Shown: piece after piece, positions 1 through 12,699 of the stretch
Position numbering within the stretch: position 1 is the first letter of the stretch
Layout: each line of letters opens with the position of its first letter
Source of the DNA: Ancylostoma caninum
Taxonomy: Eukaryota; Nematoda; Chromadorea; Rhabditida; Ancylostomatidae
Assembly: GCA_037903475.1 (NCBI GenBank)
Contig: JBAJFG010000344.1
Coordinates: forward strand, 744,001 to 808,000
Reading direction: 5' to 3'
Length of the DNA stretch: 64,000 nucleotides
Program-made: the position numbers and the translations under genes
Notes under the pieces: generated by a model
What the model saw: only the letters and a program-made list of their open reading frames with translations
What the model was told of the DNA's origin: nothing
Databases searched by the model: none

Positions 1-2420
1 AGATTCTCCTGACTTGTTCCTGGCGCCACTCCATGTGTCCTCGTGCCACCTGGTGTCTCGATTTGAGGGAATTGTGACGGCACGTACCATTGTGAGCCTG
101 GAATATGAAGGAAGCTATGAAATAGGCAGAAAACCTGAAGCCAACAATTTTAGCTCCGCCCACTTGACCAAATTTCCTAAATTAGTTCAACGCAGCAGAT
201 TAGTGGGCAGTTTTGTTCTGGAAGGCAGTTATGTACCCAAATTGGTTCTGCTACCTTTTTCCCCTACATCCAATCTCCGGTGCCCACCCCAGCCCATGCA
301 AAATTGCTTCGTATAATCGTTAAAAATTTTGTACATTTTAATTTTTCTCCAACACTATCTTATTTTCAATTGTTTATTCTCATTATTATTCCTTGAATAT
401 TTATCACTAATATTTGATATTCAAATTAATATTTCTATTAATTTTGTTTTCCTCCTAGACCCTCGAAGCCGCGGAGACCGAACCTCTTTTAACGCAGTTT
501 CAAGGGATAAACTAGATGAGATATAAGCCCCGCCCGAAGCACTATTTTTAATCCTGGCAGTGATGAATCTCAACACCTCTTGTCGACTAATTGTGATCCA
601 TTCACTCTGCACCAAATCCGATAATAATAAATCAGAATGTCGAAGGAAAAACCAAACGAACGAGCCAAGTGCGGCGTAAACCCCGCCCACCAACTCCTCT
701 CATAGCCCAGCAATTGTGAAATACTAACTCCGAGCCAAACTGGACACCAAAAAAAGCAGTATCTCAAGGAAAATCGAGTGCGGCGTAAACCACGCCCATC
801 CACCATTTTCCGCGCTCTCCAAAGTGCAGCTCACCTTGACCTTGAGAGCTGCTCGGTCCTGACTGTACACCTGCATGTACGATAACGCCGTTATGCGCGC
901 CATGTGTCGTGATCGTCGTCTTCATGTTGATGATCATATGGCCCGACGGCGGTGGCCGCATCTTGTCGGTGGGCGGCGCTTGGCTCGAGGCCAATTCCGG
1001 AGCGGACGAGCTTTTCTGAAAATGCTGAATTATCGCAAAAAGAGGAAAATTCCCCAAAAATTCAGTACTTACACGAAGAGTCATAATATACAATGTGATG
1101 ATAGTTCAAGACAAGAAGGAACAAGAAAACTCGTCGAAAAACTGGGCAAATACGAGTTGTCCGTGGTTAGCGATGTGGGCGTGGCCAATGTTTACTTCAT
1201 TTCTTGAACAAACACTTCATTTGTGGATGGAGAGATCCATGGAGATATCAGTTTTCAGAAAATTCGGGGAAGGGGTAAGCCCCGCCCATTTCGTCCCTAA
1301 TGACCCACCATAGTGCTCATGTGACTCCTATCGAAGTGGAGTTGGCATCTGTTACAAACAGATTGACACCTGATATCGACGAGTCTCTCGCGACCGATGT
1401 TTGCTCAGCGTTAACCTTAACGGATATTGTTATCCGACCCGCAACATGTCATCCAAGTGGGCGTGGCTTATCCCACCAATGTAAGACATAAGCGGATATC
1501 TCACTTCTGAAAGGAAATCCCTTTCTTTTAAGAAGTATAACATCAAGACTAGCAGGAGTTACCATTAGAGTTCGCAAAAATGAGAAAAAATCCAGAAATA
1601 GGCAAACTTTCCCAGAAAATCCATGGGAAACCATGTTAGAGATAGATGGGCCCCTAGGGGAAAAAGCAATCGCAAAATGACCCCGTTTGCTTGCTTAAGT
1701 ACATGTCTAACGACCACGGCATAATTATACCCATCAACCTGAATGTGCGTTTTTGTGACAGATGTCCGGTTTTCGAGAATAGCGCAAAGCCAAAAGGTGG
1801 TTTACAACAATGGCGAGGTAATTTTTGAAAAACGCTAAGGGAGCCTGGCAATGAGGTTCCGTGGCTCCGCCCACAATGTATGATACAGGGCTTGTATGAT
1901 TCAGGCACTGGAAAGGATGGGTAATCTTATACCAGTGGGTAGCAGCTGGGTATAGACTACGCCAGGTATGGGTAAGCATACTGATGGGTACTAGGTAAAG
2001 GGTAAATTTAGGTACATTAACATGCCTACCATGGGTAACCTCCAGCCGCGTTCAGAATAATCACAGATCTGATAGCCGCTAATAATATTCGTGAATAGAA
2101 CTTACTATAGGAAAAATACCTGGATAACCTAGGAACGGGCGGGGCTTATTGCTTCACCTGACCTCGTAGCGAAACATGGATACCCTTTGAAAACCGTTAC
2201 AAAGAAGGTACTCTAAGAAATCCGTAAGTTAATCCGGGAGAAACTCCAAAAAAGGAATAGAACTCCAAATAGTTAAGACTGAAACCACATGCGTTATCTT
2301 TTTGCGGAAATGGGCGGAGCTAACGTTCCAAGAGGCAGATTGAGTTTTATTCTATGGAAATTTTATAAGCTTTGCCATCGATATCATCCCAAAGTTAGCA
2401 AGCTCCGTTTTAAAACTCTG
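1..2420. other. gene-free repeat-rich stretch
   Basis: No open frame here shows conserved protein motifs or consistent splice sites. It is marked by repeated short GC-rich motifs of the form TGGGCG(G/T)(A/G)GC or its complement, near 150, 527, 678, 793, 1176, 1277, 1457, 1866, 2136 and 2308. A block with the motif GTGCGGCGTAAACC is present twice, near 669 and 779. Around 1915-2020 there is a run of GGGTA-containing segments that resembles 11498-11610. I see nothing that I would call a gene. Confidence 0.6.
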
Positions 2421-2429
2421 GTGTGTAGT

Positions 2430-2650
2430 AGCAGTATTAGGGTAATATAATATCACAGTATAATATTATAACGGTGTAATATGTATAATATAATAGCAAT
2501 AGTAGTAATATAACATAATGTAATGTGTGTGTAATGTAATACATAGTTATATATTGATACACATACCTAATATAGTAGTATATTGATATTTTACAAAATA
2601 ATATATAGTATAATATATATTAGTAGTACATGGTAGGAGTATAGCAGTAG
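2430..2650. repeat. AT-rich low-complexity block
   Basis: The stretch is almost entirely made of TATAATA and TAATGTA-like words, with no sustained open frame. It resembles the larger AT-rich block at 9.6-10.6 kb in composition, but without a clear repeat unit. Confidence 0.7.
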
Positions 2651-3444
2651 GAGTAATAAGTACATACTGGGAAAATTCTAGAAATCTTTTGGAAAACTAT
2701 AAAATAATTTTTCAGCCAAGAAAGTCCTAAAAATAACAGGCAAGTTGAAAAAATGTCCACAAATCATTGGAACGTTTACAGTTCTCATAACCCGCTATTC
2801 CGTTAATTTCTGGCAATTATTGACTATTTTGCTGAATAAACTGGTTACCCATCTTTAAATTAGGCTCATTACCCCTAAGCAGCGCTTGTATGAATTGTGG
2901 GTCACTGTAGTCATGAATTCACGGACATCTCACTCAACCACATTTGAGTCACCTTCGAATCCCGAATCGAATGCGTTGCTGAATCATCTGGTCCGGTAAT
3001 AACTGTACGAATTCATGTGCGCTTAGTCATGTTATGCCATGTTAGAACATGCAAGATCACAATGCCATGCATGGAGACGTGAGAAATAGGGGGCCAAGAA
3101 AGAGAAAGAACCACGTAAAAAGAAGAATATTTCCAAGGAAAAAAGTAATTTCAACGAAGGACGAAAATAATGAAGGTGGGGATGCATATGAAAAAGCCAA
3201 TTCTTCGCAAAAATTACAGAAAAAAGAAAGTTGTCGCTTTTCTCTTGCACAAATACAGCAAAATGGGAGTGTGTTCGACTAGTCAGGGGGAAACCAGGGA
3301 GGTGCTGGGGTTGAATCTTCGCCCACTGACGCCAATTTTTATTCCCTTACATTCAAATTTTGCACAGATGGTTGTTCTGATTCTGAAAACATCGAATCTA
3401 CGGAGCTCCGACTCAAAAGAGCTCCCTGTGGTAGTTGTTTTGAC

Positions 3445-3600
3445 TCGAAAAACGTCGCAAATAAGTTATTTCCATAGAAAAACGTCGCATGCAAGTTTTT
3501 TGATCCGGGGGAAAGATCCCATGTAAGTTGGGAATAATGAAAGATGTTACATGTAAGTTGTCCAGCCCTCAGAGCTTACCTGTAAGTTGGAAGAGGTTTC
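3445..3600. repeat. imperfect tandem repeat with TGTAAGTTG cores
   Basis: Five loosely repeated units of about 30 bp carry the core (A)TG(T/C)AAGTT, near 3460, 3492, 3522, 3554 and 3580. The first two also share the words GAAAAACGTCGCA. No gene model runs through it. The surrounding 2.65-5.0 kb shows no recognisable gene. Confidence 0.5.
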
Positions 3601-5010
3601 TGAGAATGTACAGTGAAATTACACGCGAAGAAGTATGAGTAGACCCTGAAGGATGAAGAAGGCGTTTGAGTGCACCAGTGGTAAGGCTCTGACCCGCCCC
3701 TTTTCTCCTTACGATGATACACAACCCATTTGGTGAGGAGAAGATAGTTTGAAACAAACGATTAGTGCCAAATGTCAGTAGCGAGCGCAGAAATAGGGCG
3801 GAAGCGGGGGGGGGGGGAGAGTGGGCTTTTCGCTGCTTTGATCCAGACGAAAAATAAAATCAATGGAAATAATAATTACAATAATGAGAAAATAATAAAA
3901 ATCAGGTGAAAAAAATCATTGAGGCAAACAACCGAAACTGAACTAATGTAGGATTTTATTTGTTTTGCAGAGTAATTTCAGAAATTTGGCGACCCACTCC
4001 CAGGGGGAAGCCCCTTGCGTCCGTCACCGCCAAGTGCTCTTTGGACCAACAGTGGCAGCAAAAAAACAAGTCCTTAAGGTGTTATCTACTTTAGTTTTTG
4101 AAGAAAAGTGATTTTTAGTGAAGGAAAGGGAAAGAAGAGGGGGAAAGGAACACATTGGAAACCACGTGACAAAAAAAAATCTTAAGAGAAAGAATTAGGT
4201 AATAGAAACATTCAAGCAGACTTCATCAGTCCAAGACTAATTGAAGCAAAAATGAAGAAAAAAAAAGAAAAGTTCTACATATTCCACATTAAATGATCTC
4301 AAAAACTTCAACCAAAAGCTTTGCTGAAATTTTGCAGACCAGGGTTACTCACAGCGCATTCTGTACCCTAGCCGAATTTTTGTAGGAATACCGTAGACAT
4401 ATGGTAGAAAAGGAATCTTATATAGCATACTCCCAAATTTTGCACTGAGTTAATTAAAGACGCTGATCACCAATGTCAAAACCAGTTTGTATGACATTGT
4501 CATTTTTGTGACAATTTCTCCTGGTTTTCCATACAGTAATCTCCGTAGTAACCCCGAAACAATGCAGTTAGGTAAGGAGTGGGCAGGATATTCGCGTGCA
4601 GCAGTTCAAATAACCCTACTAGGCAAAGCTTCTGCGAAAATACAAGTCTTGGAGGTCCTGAGGTCCAGATATGGAGTAGTGGTGGCGTTTTTTCCACAGC
4701 AATCAACAAATCATGGAATTTTCTAAGAAAAAAATTAAAACGTGATGGAAAAAAAGAAAAATACACAACGATTCAACTCACCGCCAATTCTGACGGTGAT
4801 GATCCCTATGAGGTCAAAAACTACTTCAGCTGGAACTCGCAAAATATCGAAAATTCGCGGAACAAAGGCAAATAAAGCTGAAGATTTTCGAATCAGAAGA
4901 CCTTTGGGAATTTTTACTCGTCAACTTGCTTTTAATGAAAATTCTAAAGTAAACGGAAAGAAGAATAGGAAGTTACTAGGAAAGAGAAACAAAATCAAAA
5001 ACGGTAGATA

Positions 5011-5611
5011 CAGGGGTATCGAAAAGTTTCCGGCCTGGACCACTTGCAGATTAGCTACCGCAGTGAAATTTTGAAGGAAATAAATGTGCATCCCTCAAAG
5101 ACTAAAACACTCTTCAGATAGTCATTTTATTACACTTATCCAATTTTAATAGAATTTTTATCACCCGCATAAAAACACCGAACGTAGACTCTTTTTCGTT
5201 ATTTGTTTTGTTCCGTTGAAGCGCCGTTTCATCTTCATCTCTGCTCATTGATCAAAGGTCGCTCCTTTTCTAACCGACCCTCACTCCATTAAAAAACTGA
5301 GTTCCAGAAATTTTTATGGCAATGCTAGAAGACTTCCTCTTTGTTTGAAATTTGGGGGCGGATTTAGATTTCGTCGAATTATGTTCGTTTAAAAAACCAA
5401 AATTCGTCGGTTGCTTCTCACTAGATACACATTTTTTAAGCGATAAGCCATACCTTGGCTTAAGTAGAACGTTCTTATTTCTGGGAAGTCCAACGAAATC
5501 TCATGAAACTTTGCAAACTAACATAAAAAGCATCACCCTACATGATGATCTCAAAACTGCACAGTAATATGGAATAGGCAAGCGGAGGCCGGAAACTTTT
5601 TGATACCCCTG
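5011..5611. mobile_element. mariner/Tc1-type non-autonomous element, 601 bp
   Basis: The ends form an inverted repeat: CAGGGGTATCGAAAAGTTTC at the left, and its near-perfect complement (one change, GAAA to AAAA) at the right, continuing into CGGCC on both sides. TA flanks both ends (5009-5010 and 5612-5613), the target duplication expected of mariner/Tc1 transposition. The interior has no frame long enough for a transposase and no DDD/DDE motif that I recognise, so it is probably mobilised in trans. I identify it from termini and target site only. Confidence 0.85.
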
Positions 5612-5619
5612 TAGTATAG

Positions 5620-8600
5620 CAATGGAAGGTTAACAAAAATTGCCATTCTGATCTAAAAACCACGTTTAATTTTGCTATAGCCAACTCTGCTCCAGCCAGG
5701 ACTCCTCGGATAAGGACAGGGAAGAATATGAGACCGGAAAGATCCGTAGGAAACCTTTAAGAAACTGAGAGGAAACGGTAAAAATTAATTTGGAAATTAT
5801 TTCAAAAAAAAACAAGAATAAAGTCTAATAAAATCCAGTTACAGTTGAGATGTAAGCCTAGGTAAAACCGTGGTGTTTAGGTAAATTGCAACAATGACAC
5901 TTCAGAACCGCAACTGCATACATTTGAGAAGCTACAGAAGTCAAACTAGTACTTCACTGCTGGGTATAGCCAGAAAACCCCCGGAAATCCCAAAAAATAG
6001 GTCAATAACCCTCGAAACGCTTGCACTTTCCAGAAAAAAAAAGAAAGCCTGAGAATAAATGCGCATTAGTGCATGGCTACGCATGTATGCCCATGCATAG
6101 CTGAAAGAATGTTCTCGAAGCTCCTCATAAGAGTACATACAAAAAATCAATACGGATGTAATAGCTGTGCATTATCGATCCAGCCACGTACTCAGGTATA
6201 ATCCACCTGGAAATAGGATCTCCCCCGTGGACATAGGTGGAATAATGAGAGTGCGAAAGCGAGATGGCTGTGGGAATGTGGGCGGAGCTTTGCGGACGCG
6301 GGCGCGCAGGTGAGGATAGCAGCTGAATGACGAAAATCGCTGAAAATTGCTATTCTTATCGATGCCATGGAAGAAACAGGAACACTTCTGGGACAACTGA
6401 CACAAATGGCTAGTGGTGTTGAATGGCAGTCAACTCCTCAACAGCAGGATACTCGACCATAGACGCTTAGGAGATCGCTAGGACTTAGGAAATGAGGCAA
6501 TGATGACGTCACCGAGGCCAGCTCCCATAGCCGGACAACTGCCACGAAAATTACTTCCTCGAAGCAGTCCATTCCAAGACGCACCACGCACACACATAAT
6601 ACCACATGTAAACACTCTATTCAAAGTCTCTATGGAAACAACTGAGTGCCCTCGTCGAGCAGGCCACGCCCATTTTCTATCATCGTCAACTGGCACGAGG
6701 GCAGTGGCAAAGCCAACATAATCGTAGAGAAACCCTAGAAATCGGCCTATAGCGTGGATTTTCTGGATGTGACCCAGGCGTTCGACGCACTAGTCACTTC
6801 CATAGAAAAGTCGTGACGCAAATTCACAGATTAACACGAAAATAGCGCAATTTGATGCACTAGACCAGTGCAAGAGCGACCGGTCCAGTGCCGTAATCAC
6901 AGCTAATCCTGGGAAAAGAGTAATTCCATTGCACTCTGCAGTCCATTTGATTTTTTTCCACCCCAATGCACTTTGCTCTTAGAATCGATCGAAATCCAGG
7001 AAAGAATGGGCCGATCCGTGAATCAGCTGAGTAGTGCTTCGAAAGGAACAATAACTAGAATAGCCAAGTTGATAAATAATTCAACAATTCTGAAGTCCGT
7101 AGAACAATTGGTTGGGAAAAATCAATAAGTGCATGCGCTCATGCCTACATTAAAAAAACGAAGATATACGGAACAACAATCGTCAAGCATTGATTTTTCC
7201 CAACCTAGCTGAAAAAATGCGGTACAACCCTGGAATATAAAGGAATTATTGTTTGAAGCATAAGCATTTGGGGAGACGGGCCTTGTGGGCGTGGCCTAAT
7301 TCGGATGGACCGCTTCAGTATAGGATGAGTAGTGTGGCACACCTCCGAAAGCAATAAAATATTCGCACCAGGTCATTTCATTACTATTTTTTTTACTATC
7401 TATTATTGAAATTGATATTTTTAGTAATTTTATTATTCCATCTGAGTCCCCGGAGTGATGGAGCCGCCCACTTTTCCACCCTAGCTTGCCATCTCGTGTC
7501 CGGCACTGGTAAATGAATAGACGAGTGAATAAACAAGTAAACAAATAAATAAAGGGTCCAAATAAAGGGTTATGTTACCAGACAACGCGACACCTCTCGA
7601 TAAAACGGAGCGGAAGTATGTGTTGCAAAAATTACTACAAGTAATGATCACTGCGATGCAATAGACAGTATGATTAAAGTGTTGCACATGATGTGATATT
7701 TCTCCGGACAACTGCCATAAATGGATAAGATGGCTTTTCATTCAGATACCGTGACAGAGTTATACAGCATGAAACAGATTGGCTCCAAAGCATTGTTTTC
7801 TTTACAGAATGGCTGAGATGCGGTCTAAAAAAGCGCTCGAGAGGCATTGTGGTCAGAGCAAATATTGCAAATGGAGCGCGAACAATGATATGTCTCAAAA
7901 AACGGCTCGCTGTGGTTTTGTGATTGTTTTGCTGCCTTGAAAAAAGTGAAGAGATAGAGGGTTGTGAATTTTTAAAGTATGTGAACGAAAAGTGAAGAAA
8001 AGGCCTGCCCTATACAGCTATTCGCCCCCGTTAAACGTTAAATTTAAGCCGTGAAACTGAAGACGAGACGCGAATCCTTTGCAAAAGTTCTGGAAATTTC
8101 ACTTTAGAATAAACCAATGCTTCAGTTCCCTGGACAGAGTTCCCCTAAGGTGAATTTGCAGCTCCATGGTTGAGCTTGACGCGAAATTGCGTACAAAATC
8201 TTGCCAAAACCTTTGAAGTGGGATCACTACCATTTATTTCTATCCATTGGACGTAGACGAAAAGGAATGTTGAGAAGTTGTGCACGCATTGTGATTGGAG
8301 CACGGATTGCAAGATGAGCACGTTTGTTGCTGATGGATTATACGAGCTAGGTAGTAAAAATAAGATAATTCACAATTTTCAGTGAAAGCGGATGATTCCA
8401 AGTGATCCAGAAACATCTGGGGGGGGGGAGTATGTGATTCTGGGATCCGTGGAAAATGCACCACTAAATAAATGTCCATCAACTGAGCAGCTAGTGATTA
8501 CGGTAATTACAGTAAGCAAATTCAACACTTTATACGGAGTATAGAGTATTTTGGGCTAGCAAGGCCAGAACTTCGGAGGAACGACTTTTGATCTATTTCA

Positions 8601-9590
8601 GTCATCACCTTAAATCCTAACTGGAAAATGACAAGATATTTAATACAGCTAGGTACGGTATCTATTTAATTTTATTCACCCTAGTTATTGAGCAGAAATG
8701 GAGTGCAAACGTGTTATAAGCGCATTAGCGTAAGGTCAAACGAAGTCCCACGATTGAAGTGGCAAAAACTGACCAAAAGTTCAAGCAATTTTCAAGGACA
8801 ACTGATACAAACGTGCATACCAGATGAGCAAACGCCGCTGAACATTCAGCGACGTGGAAAAGTTGATGAAAAATGTCCATGCTAGAGGAAGAAACCTAGG
8901 TAAGGCAAAAGTACAAGTGCAAATACAAATGCAAATCAACCAAAACTCAAGGGCGAAGCGTTGTGGGCGGAGTTTACTAATTGAAATTTGAAAAATGTGG
9001 AAGTCGCTTAGGATAATTCACAAGAAATCCCTGCTAGCCCAAAACAATCGCCATGGTAAAGAAAGACGTAGTGGTGACAGCGGAAACTAGATATAATTAG
9101 TAAGAACATCAGCAAAACAATTAAAATATCACTGTGACGTGAAATAAAGGTCGCTTGGGGAAAAAATGGGGCAGAGGGTGTACAAAACAAAACAGTATTT
9201 CTGAAACTTACAGAAAGATCGAATTCTCGAGGAAATTCCTGTTTCTGCTAGGGTTTTAATAAGCTACTTAATGACCTTGAAGATCGAGGAGGATTGCAAA
9301 TAAATACACACCATAAGAGAGTGCCAAACGAGGAAATAAGCACATATATACTTGAATAAGCAAACAAATAGGCCGAAAAATAACTACAGCATTAAAAATC
9401 GAGTGAACTGTGCTCGCCACTACAGGACTGTATTCTATTAGACATGCGCCGTTATGTACAGTAGTATATACTCACGCATACGACCCTGACGTAAATTTCG
9501 ACCTTGCTCAAAATGGAATTTACAGTACGCAGGACCATTCCATCAAGATTTTTAAGTGGCTAAACTTATTCTAATACGGTCCTCTGCATA
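5620..9590. other. gene-free stretch
   Basis: No recognisable coding exon or RNA gene. It contains further copies of the TGGGCGGAGC-like motif (near 6278, 6664, 7287 and 8964), a G-tract near 8421-8430, and an AT-rich tail at 7370-7440 resembling the start of the dispersed repeat at 11651. Open frames of 60-90 codons exist on both strands but show no conserved motif or plausible splice partners. Confidence 0.5.
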
Positions 9591-9844
9591 AGTAATAAGT
9601 AATATAATGAAACGATATAATATATAATATGCCAAACTAATAGTACATGATGATGTGGCATAGCATAAGAATGTAGCATGTGATAATATATACCAATATA
9701 GTATTGTGCTACGCTAATATATGTGTAATATTACCAAACTATAGTAATGCATACTACACCACATTACACATTATATTACAATGGTATGATATATAATAAT
9801 ATGTAATATAATATATGTAATATGCAATAGTATATACGTATAAC

Positions 9845-10470
9845 GTGATACACCACATCACATCCTCCTATGTCATAGTAAAATATTATACTACAGAGTA
9901 TAATAATATAGTATATAATATATAATATAGTATGTAATAATAGTAGTGTAACATATTACAATGTATAATACAATAATATGGAATAGTATGCTATAGAATA
10001 ATAGTATAGTATGTCTGGTATATAATAATATGTAATATACCACGTCACACTGCATAACGAACACTATAACATGCAGTAGTATATATAATGTGATACACCA
10101 CATCACATCCTCCTATTTCGTAGTAAAATATTATACTACAAAGCATAATTATATAATATATAATATAGTGTAGCATATTACAATGTATAATACAATAATA
10201 TGGAATAGTATGCTATAGAATAATAGTATAATATGTCTGATATATAATAATATGTAATATACCACGTCACACTGCATAACGAACACTATAACATGCAGTA
10301 GTATATATAATGTGATACACCACATCACATCCTTCTATGTCATAGTAAAATATTATAGTACAAAGCATAATAATATGATATACAATATAGTGTGCCATAT
10401 TACAATGTATAATAGAATAATATAGAATAGTATGCTATAGAATAATAGTATAGTATGTCTGATACTCTAC
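9845..10470. repeat. AT-rich tandem satellite, ~2.8 copies of 222-245 bp
   Basis: The phrase GTGATACACCACATCACATC recurs at 9845, 10090 and 10312. Each copy is followed by the same order of words: a TAGTAAAATATTATA stretch, TACAATGTATAATA, GGAATAGTATGCTATAGAA and TAGTATGTCTG. The first unit is 245 bp and the second 222 bp, the difference being a TA-rich deletion. The third copy is truncated near 10470. Flanking 9600-9844 and 10471-10640 are similarly TA-rich but not in register. This is a small minisatellite array with no coding potential. Confidence 0.85.
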
Positions 10471-10639
10471 TACTAGATAGTACATATGATACTATAGAAT
10501 ACTACAAAAATATATATTATACTACAATGATACTAGTGAATACTATGAAAATATATATCATACTACACAACGCATAATGATACAGTACATAATGCGATTA
10601 AAAAAATGGTATAATAAAATGAAATAATATCAGACTATA

Positions 10640-11650
10640 CCACAGGATATTCACAAATTAGTTCAGAATCACCCACACCCGATAAAAATCGATAATTCAC
10701 AGAACAGCCCCGGAAAGCAATGAACTAGCTGTGGCTTGGAATCAAAACAGACACTTTGTTTGCTGGATGGTACGCCGGCCACGTGATGCTGGCACACAGC
10801 CAAGCATCACCTTACACACACCTCATCCCGTCTCCATATGAATTCTGATAGAAGGGGCAGAGCAAACGGTTCACAGGAGCAGGGTAATCCATTGTAGAGC
10901 ATTGCAGAACGATGCAGAACATTGCAGCGGCACGTTCAGCGACGTTTGCTCAGCTGATCGAGCGACGGCTCAGTTGTTTGAGTGCGAGAGTCACCATGGG
11001 CGAGCGACTACCTGCGCATCTAAGCCGACCCCGGGTGCTAAGGGTTCGATTGGTCAGATTTTGGCGGTAGGACCGCAGGCATGCTTTAAACTCTTGGGTG
11101 GCCAGAGTGCTGCGTTACGTGTGGCGTAGCGGGTGCTGCTGGAAACTCCTACAATAGAAAATTTTCCGCACTTACAGATGCACCCCTAAAAGTACGCACA
11201 TTTACACTATCAGCTGGTAGCAGGCAACGGTAAGAATTCTACTGCACCATTTGAAATTAAAATCTCATACATTTTCCTTGGATTACTGATCTACCAAATG
11301 TTATATCCACCTGAATAAGGAAGGAAAGCAGCGGAAGCACCGCAGCAGAATATAAGATCATTATACAGAAGCTTTGCTATGGGAAATCAGTAGTGAGTAA
11401 GTGAAGAGACAATAAATCAAATGGTCAATCGGCGGATAACTGAGCAATCTAACATTTCCTAGCAATATAATCCAAGCATCGGATTCATAATTTGAAGTAC
11501 GGGTAATCCCATACCATGTGTATGGTTACCCTTGGGTACCAGCTGGGTGTAGACGTACGTACAGGTAAACATGTTGATGGCTGCTACGTAGAGGGTAAAT
11601 GGGTATTTGGCAGCCGTGGACACAGGGGAGGCGCCCCCGCCCCTCCCAGA
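10640..11650. other. gene-free stretch
   Basis: It holds a moderately GC-rich segment (10720-11150) with the repeated word ATTGCAGAACGATGCAGAAC near 10900, and a GGGTA-rich segment at 11498-11610 that resembles 1915-2020. No exon can be supported on either strand. Confidence 0.45.
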
Positions 11651-11838
11651 ATGGGTCGCCAAATTTTTGAGATTATTTTATAATATAATTCAATGAAAAA
11701 TATTGTATTAGTTTATTTTTAATTGTTTATTTTTACTATTATTTTTATACTACTATTATAATTTTTATTAATTATGTATCATTATAGTTAATGCTTTTGT
11801 TAATTTTATTATCCGTCTGGGTCCCCAAAACGGTCGGA
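11651..11838 (+). repeat. dispersed repeat starting AATGGGTCGCCAAATTTT (copy 1)
   Basis: This copy begins AATGGGTCGCCAAATTTT, continues through an AT-rich body, and ends with TCTGGGTCCCCAAAACGGTC. A second copy is at 22069-22230 inside a cku-70 intron, and a short inverted fragment (TTTGGCGACCCACTCCCA) is near 3985. The AT-rich body has no coding capacity. Confidence 0.7.
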
Positions 11839-12393
11839 ACTAGAACTGGAAAGGATACTATCAAGCAGGTAAGTAGAAATTTGGATATCGTCCGCAGCAC
11901 ACTCAAGGCGTACTGTAAGACTGCACGTAAAATTTTAAAAATAAATAATTTTTTCTGTAAATTTGAAAAATCCCTTTAATTTTTTATTTCTAAATTTGAA
12001 AAAAAAATAATGTCATCAGGGTGTGTCGAGTCCGATAGCCATGAAAATTGGCACATACTTCAGCATTCCATCAGTGGAGTATCAGTGGAGGGATTTGGAG
12101 AAGTTCGCAGGGTCCACCCGCCGTTTTGAAATGGACGAGTTATCCTGGTAAAAATGGGCGTGGTTTTTCCGAGCGGCTCCTCTTAGTCAGCGATAACAAG
12201 TAATTGCAAGGTCAGCAAGATGTGTCACATTTTGCCAGGGAAACTCGTCCAATCTGGATGAGTGGGGAGCCTGGAACCTCTCTCCCATTGAATTCCAAGA
12301 ATCCCATCCACGGTTTTTTCCAGAGTCCCGGTTGTGATCCAGAGATGTCAAGAATTTTTGCAGGATGGCATAAAGGGTGACACAAGTGTTTTA

Positions 12394-12629
12394 GGACAAT
12401 TTGTACTAGGTGCGTGCGTCAGTCGCACGCATCCATTTGTAAGGGATTTTCCATGAAGACCGGTCAACGCGGCATGTACATCCTCAATGAAAAGAACGTG
12501 CGGCCGTCGCGAGGCAGTGAACGCGTGCGTCTGAGCTGCGACTGCGATGCTACTGCTATGCGACTGGGTCCTATTCTTCATCATATAGACGCACGCGCGT
12601 CAGTTGCACGCACCCAGTATAAAATGCCC
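12394..12629 (+). mobile_element. MITE family A, full-length copy, 236 bp
   Basis: The termini are inverted repeats (GGACAATTTGTACTAGGTGC at the left; the right end reads back as GGGCATTTTATACTGGGTGC), flanked by TA on both sides, so the element is Tc1/mariner-like. The interior carries the family signature: ATTTTCCATGAAGACCGGTC, then a CG-rich segment, then CATATAGACGCACGCGCGTC. At least eight further copies or fragments lie in this window. There is no open frame of its own. Confidence 0.85.
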
Positions 12630-12699
12630 TATTCACTTGTGGGGAACATTTCCAATAAAGACGTAGCAGGTAGTATGATTTCTGATTATCCCAACTGAT

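Noticed and set aside
9845..10470. CRISPR-like repeat array
   Set aside because: The units are long, contiguous and TA-rich with no spacers, and the host is eukaryotic. It is a satellite.
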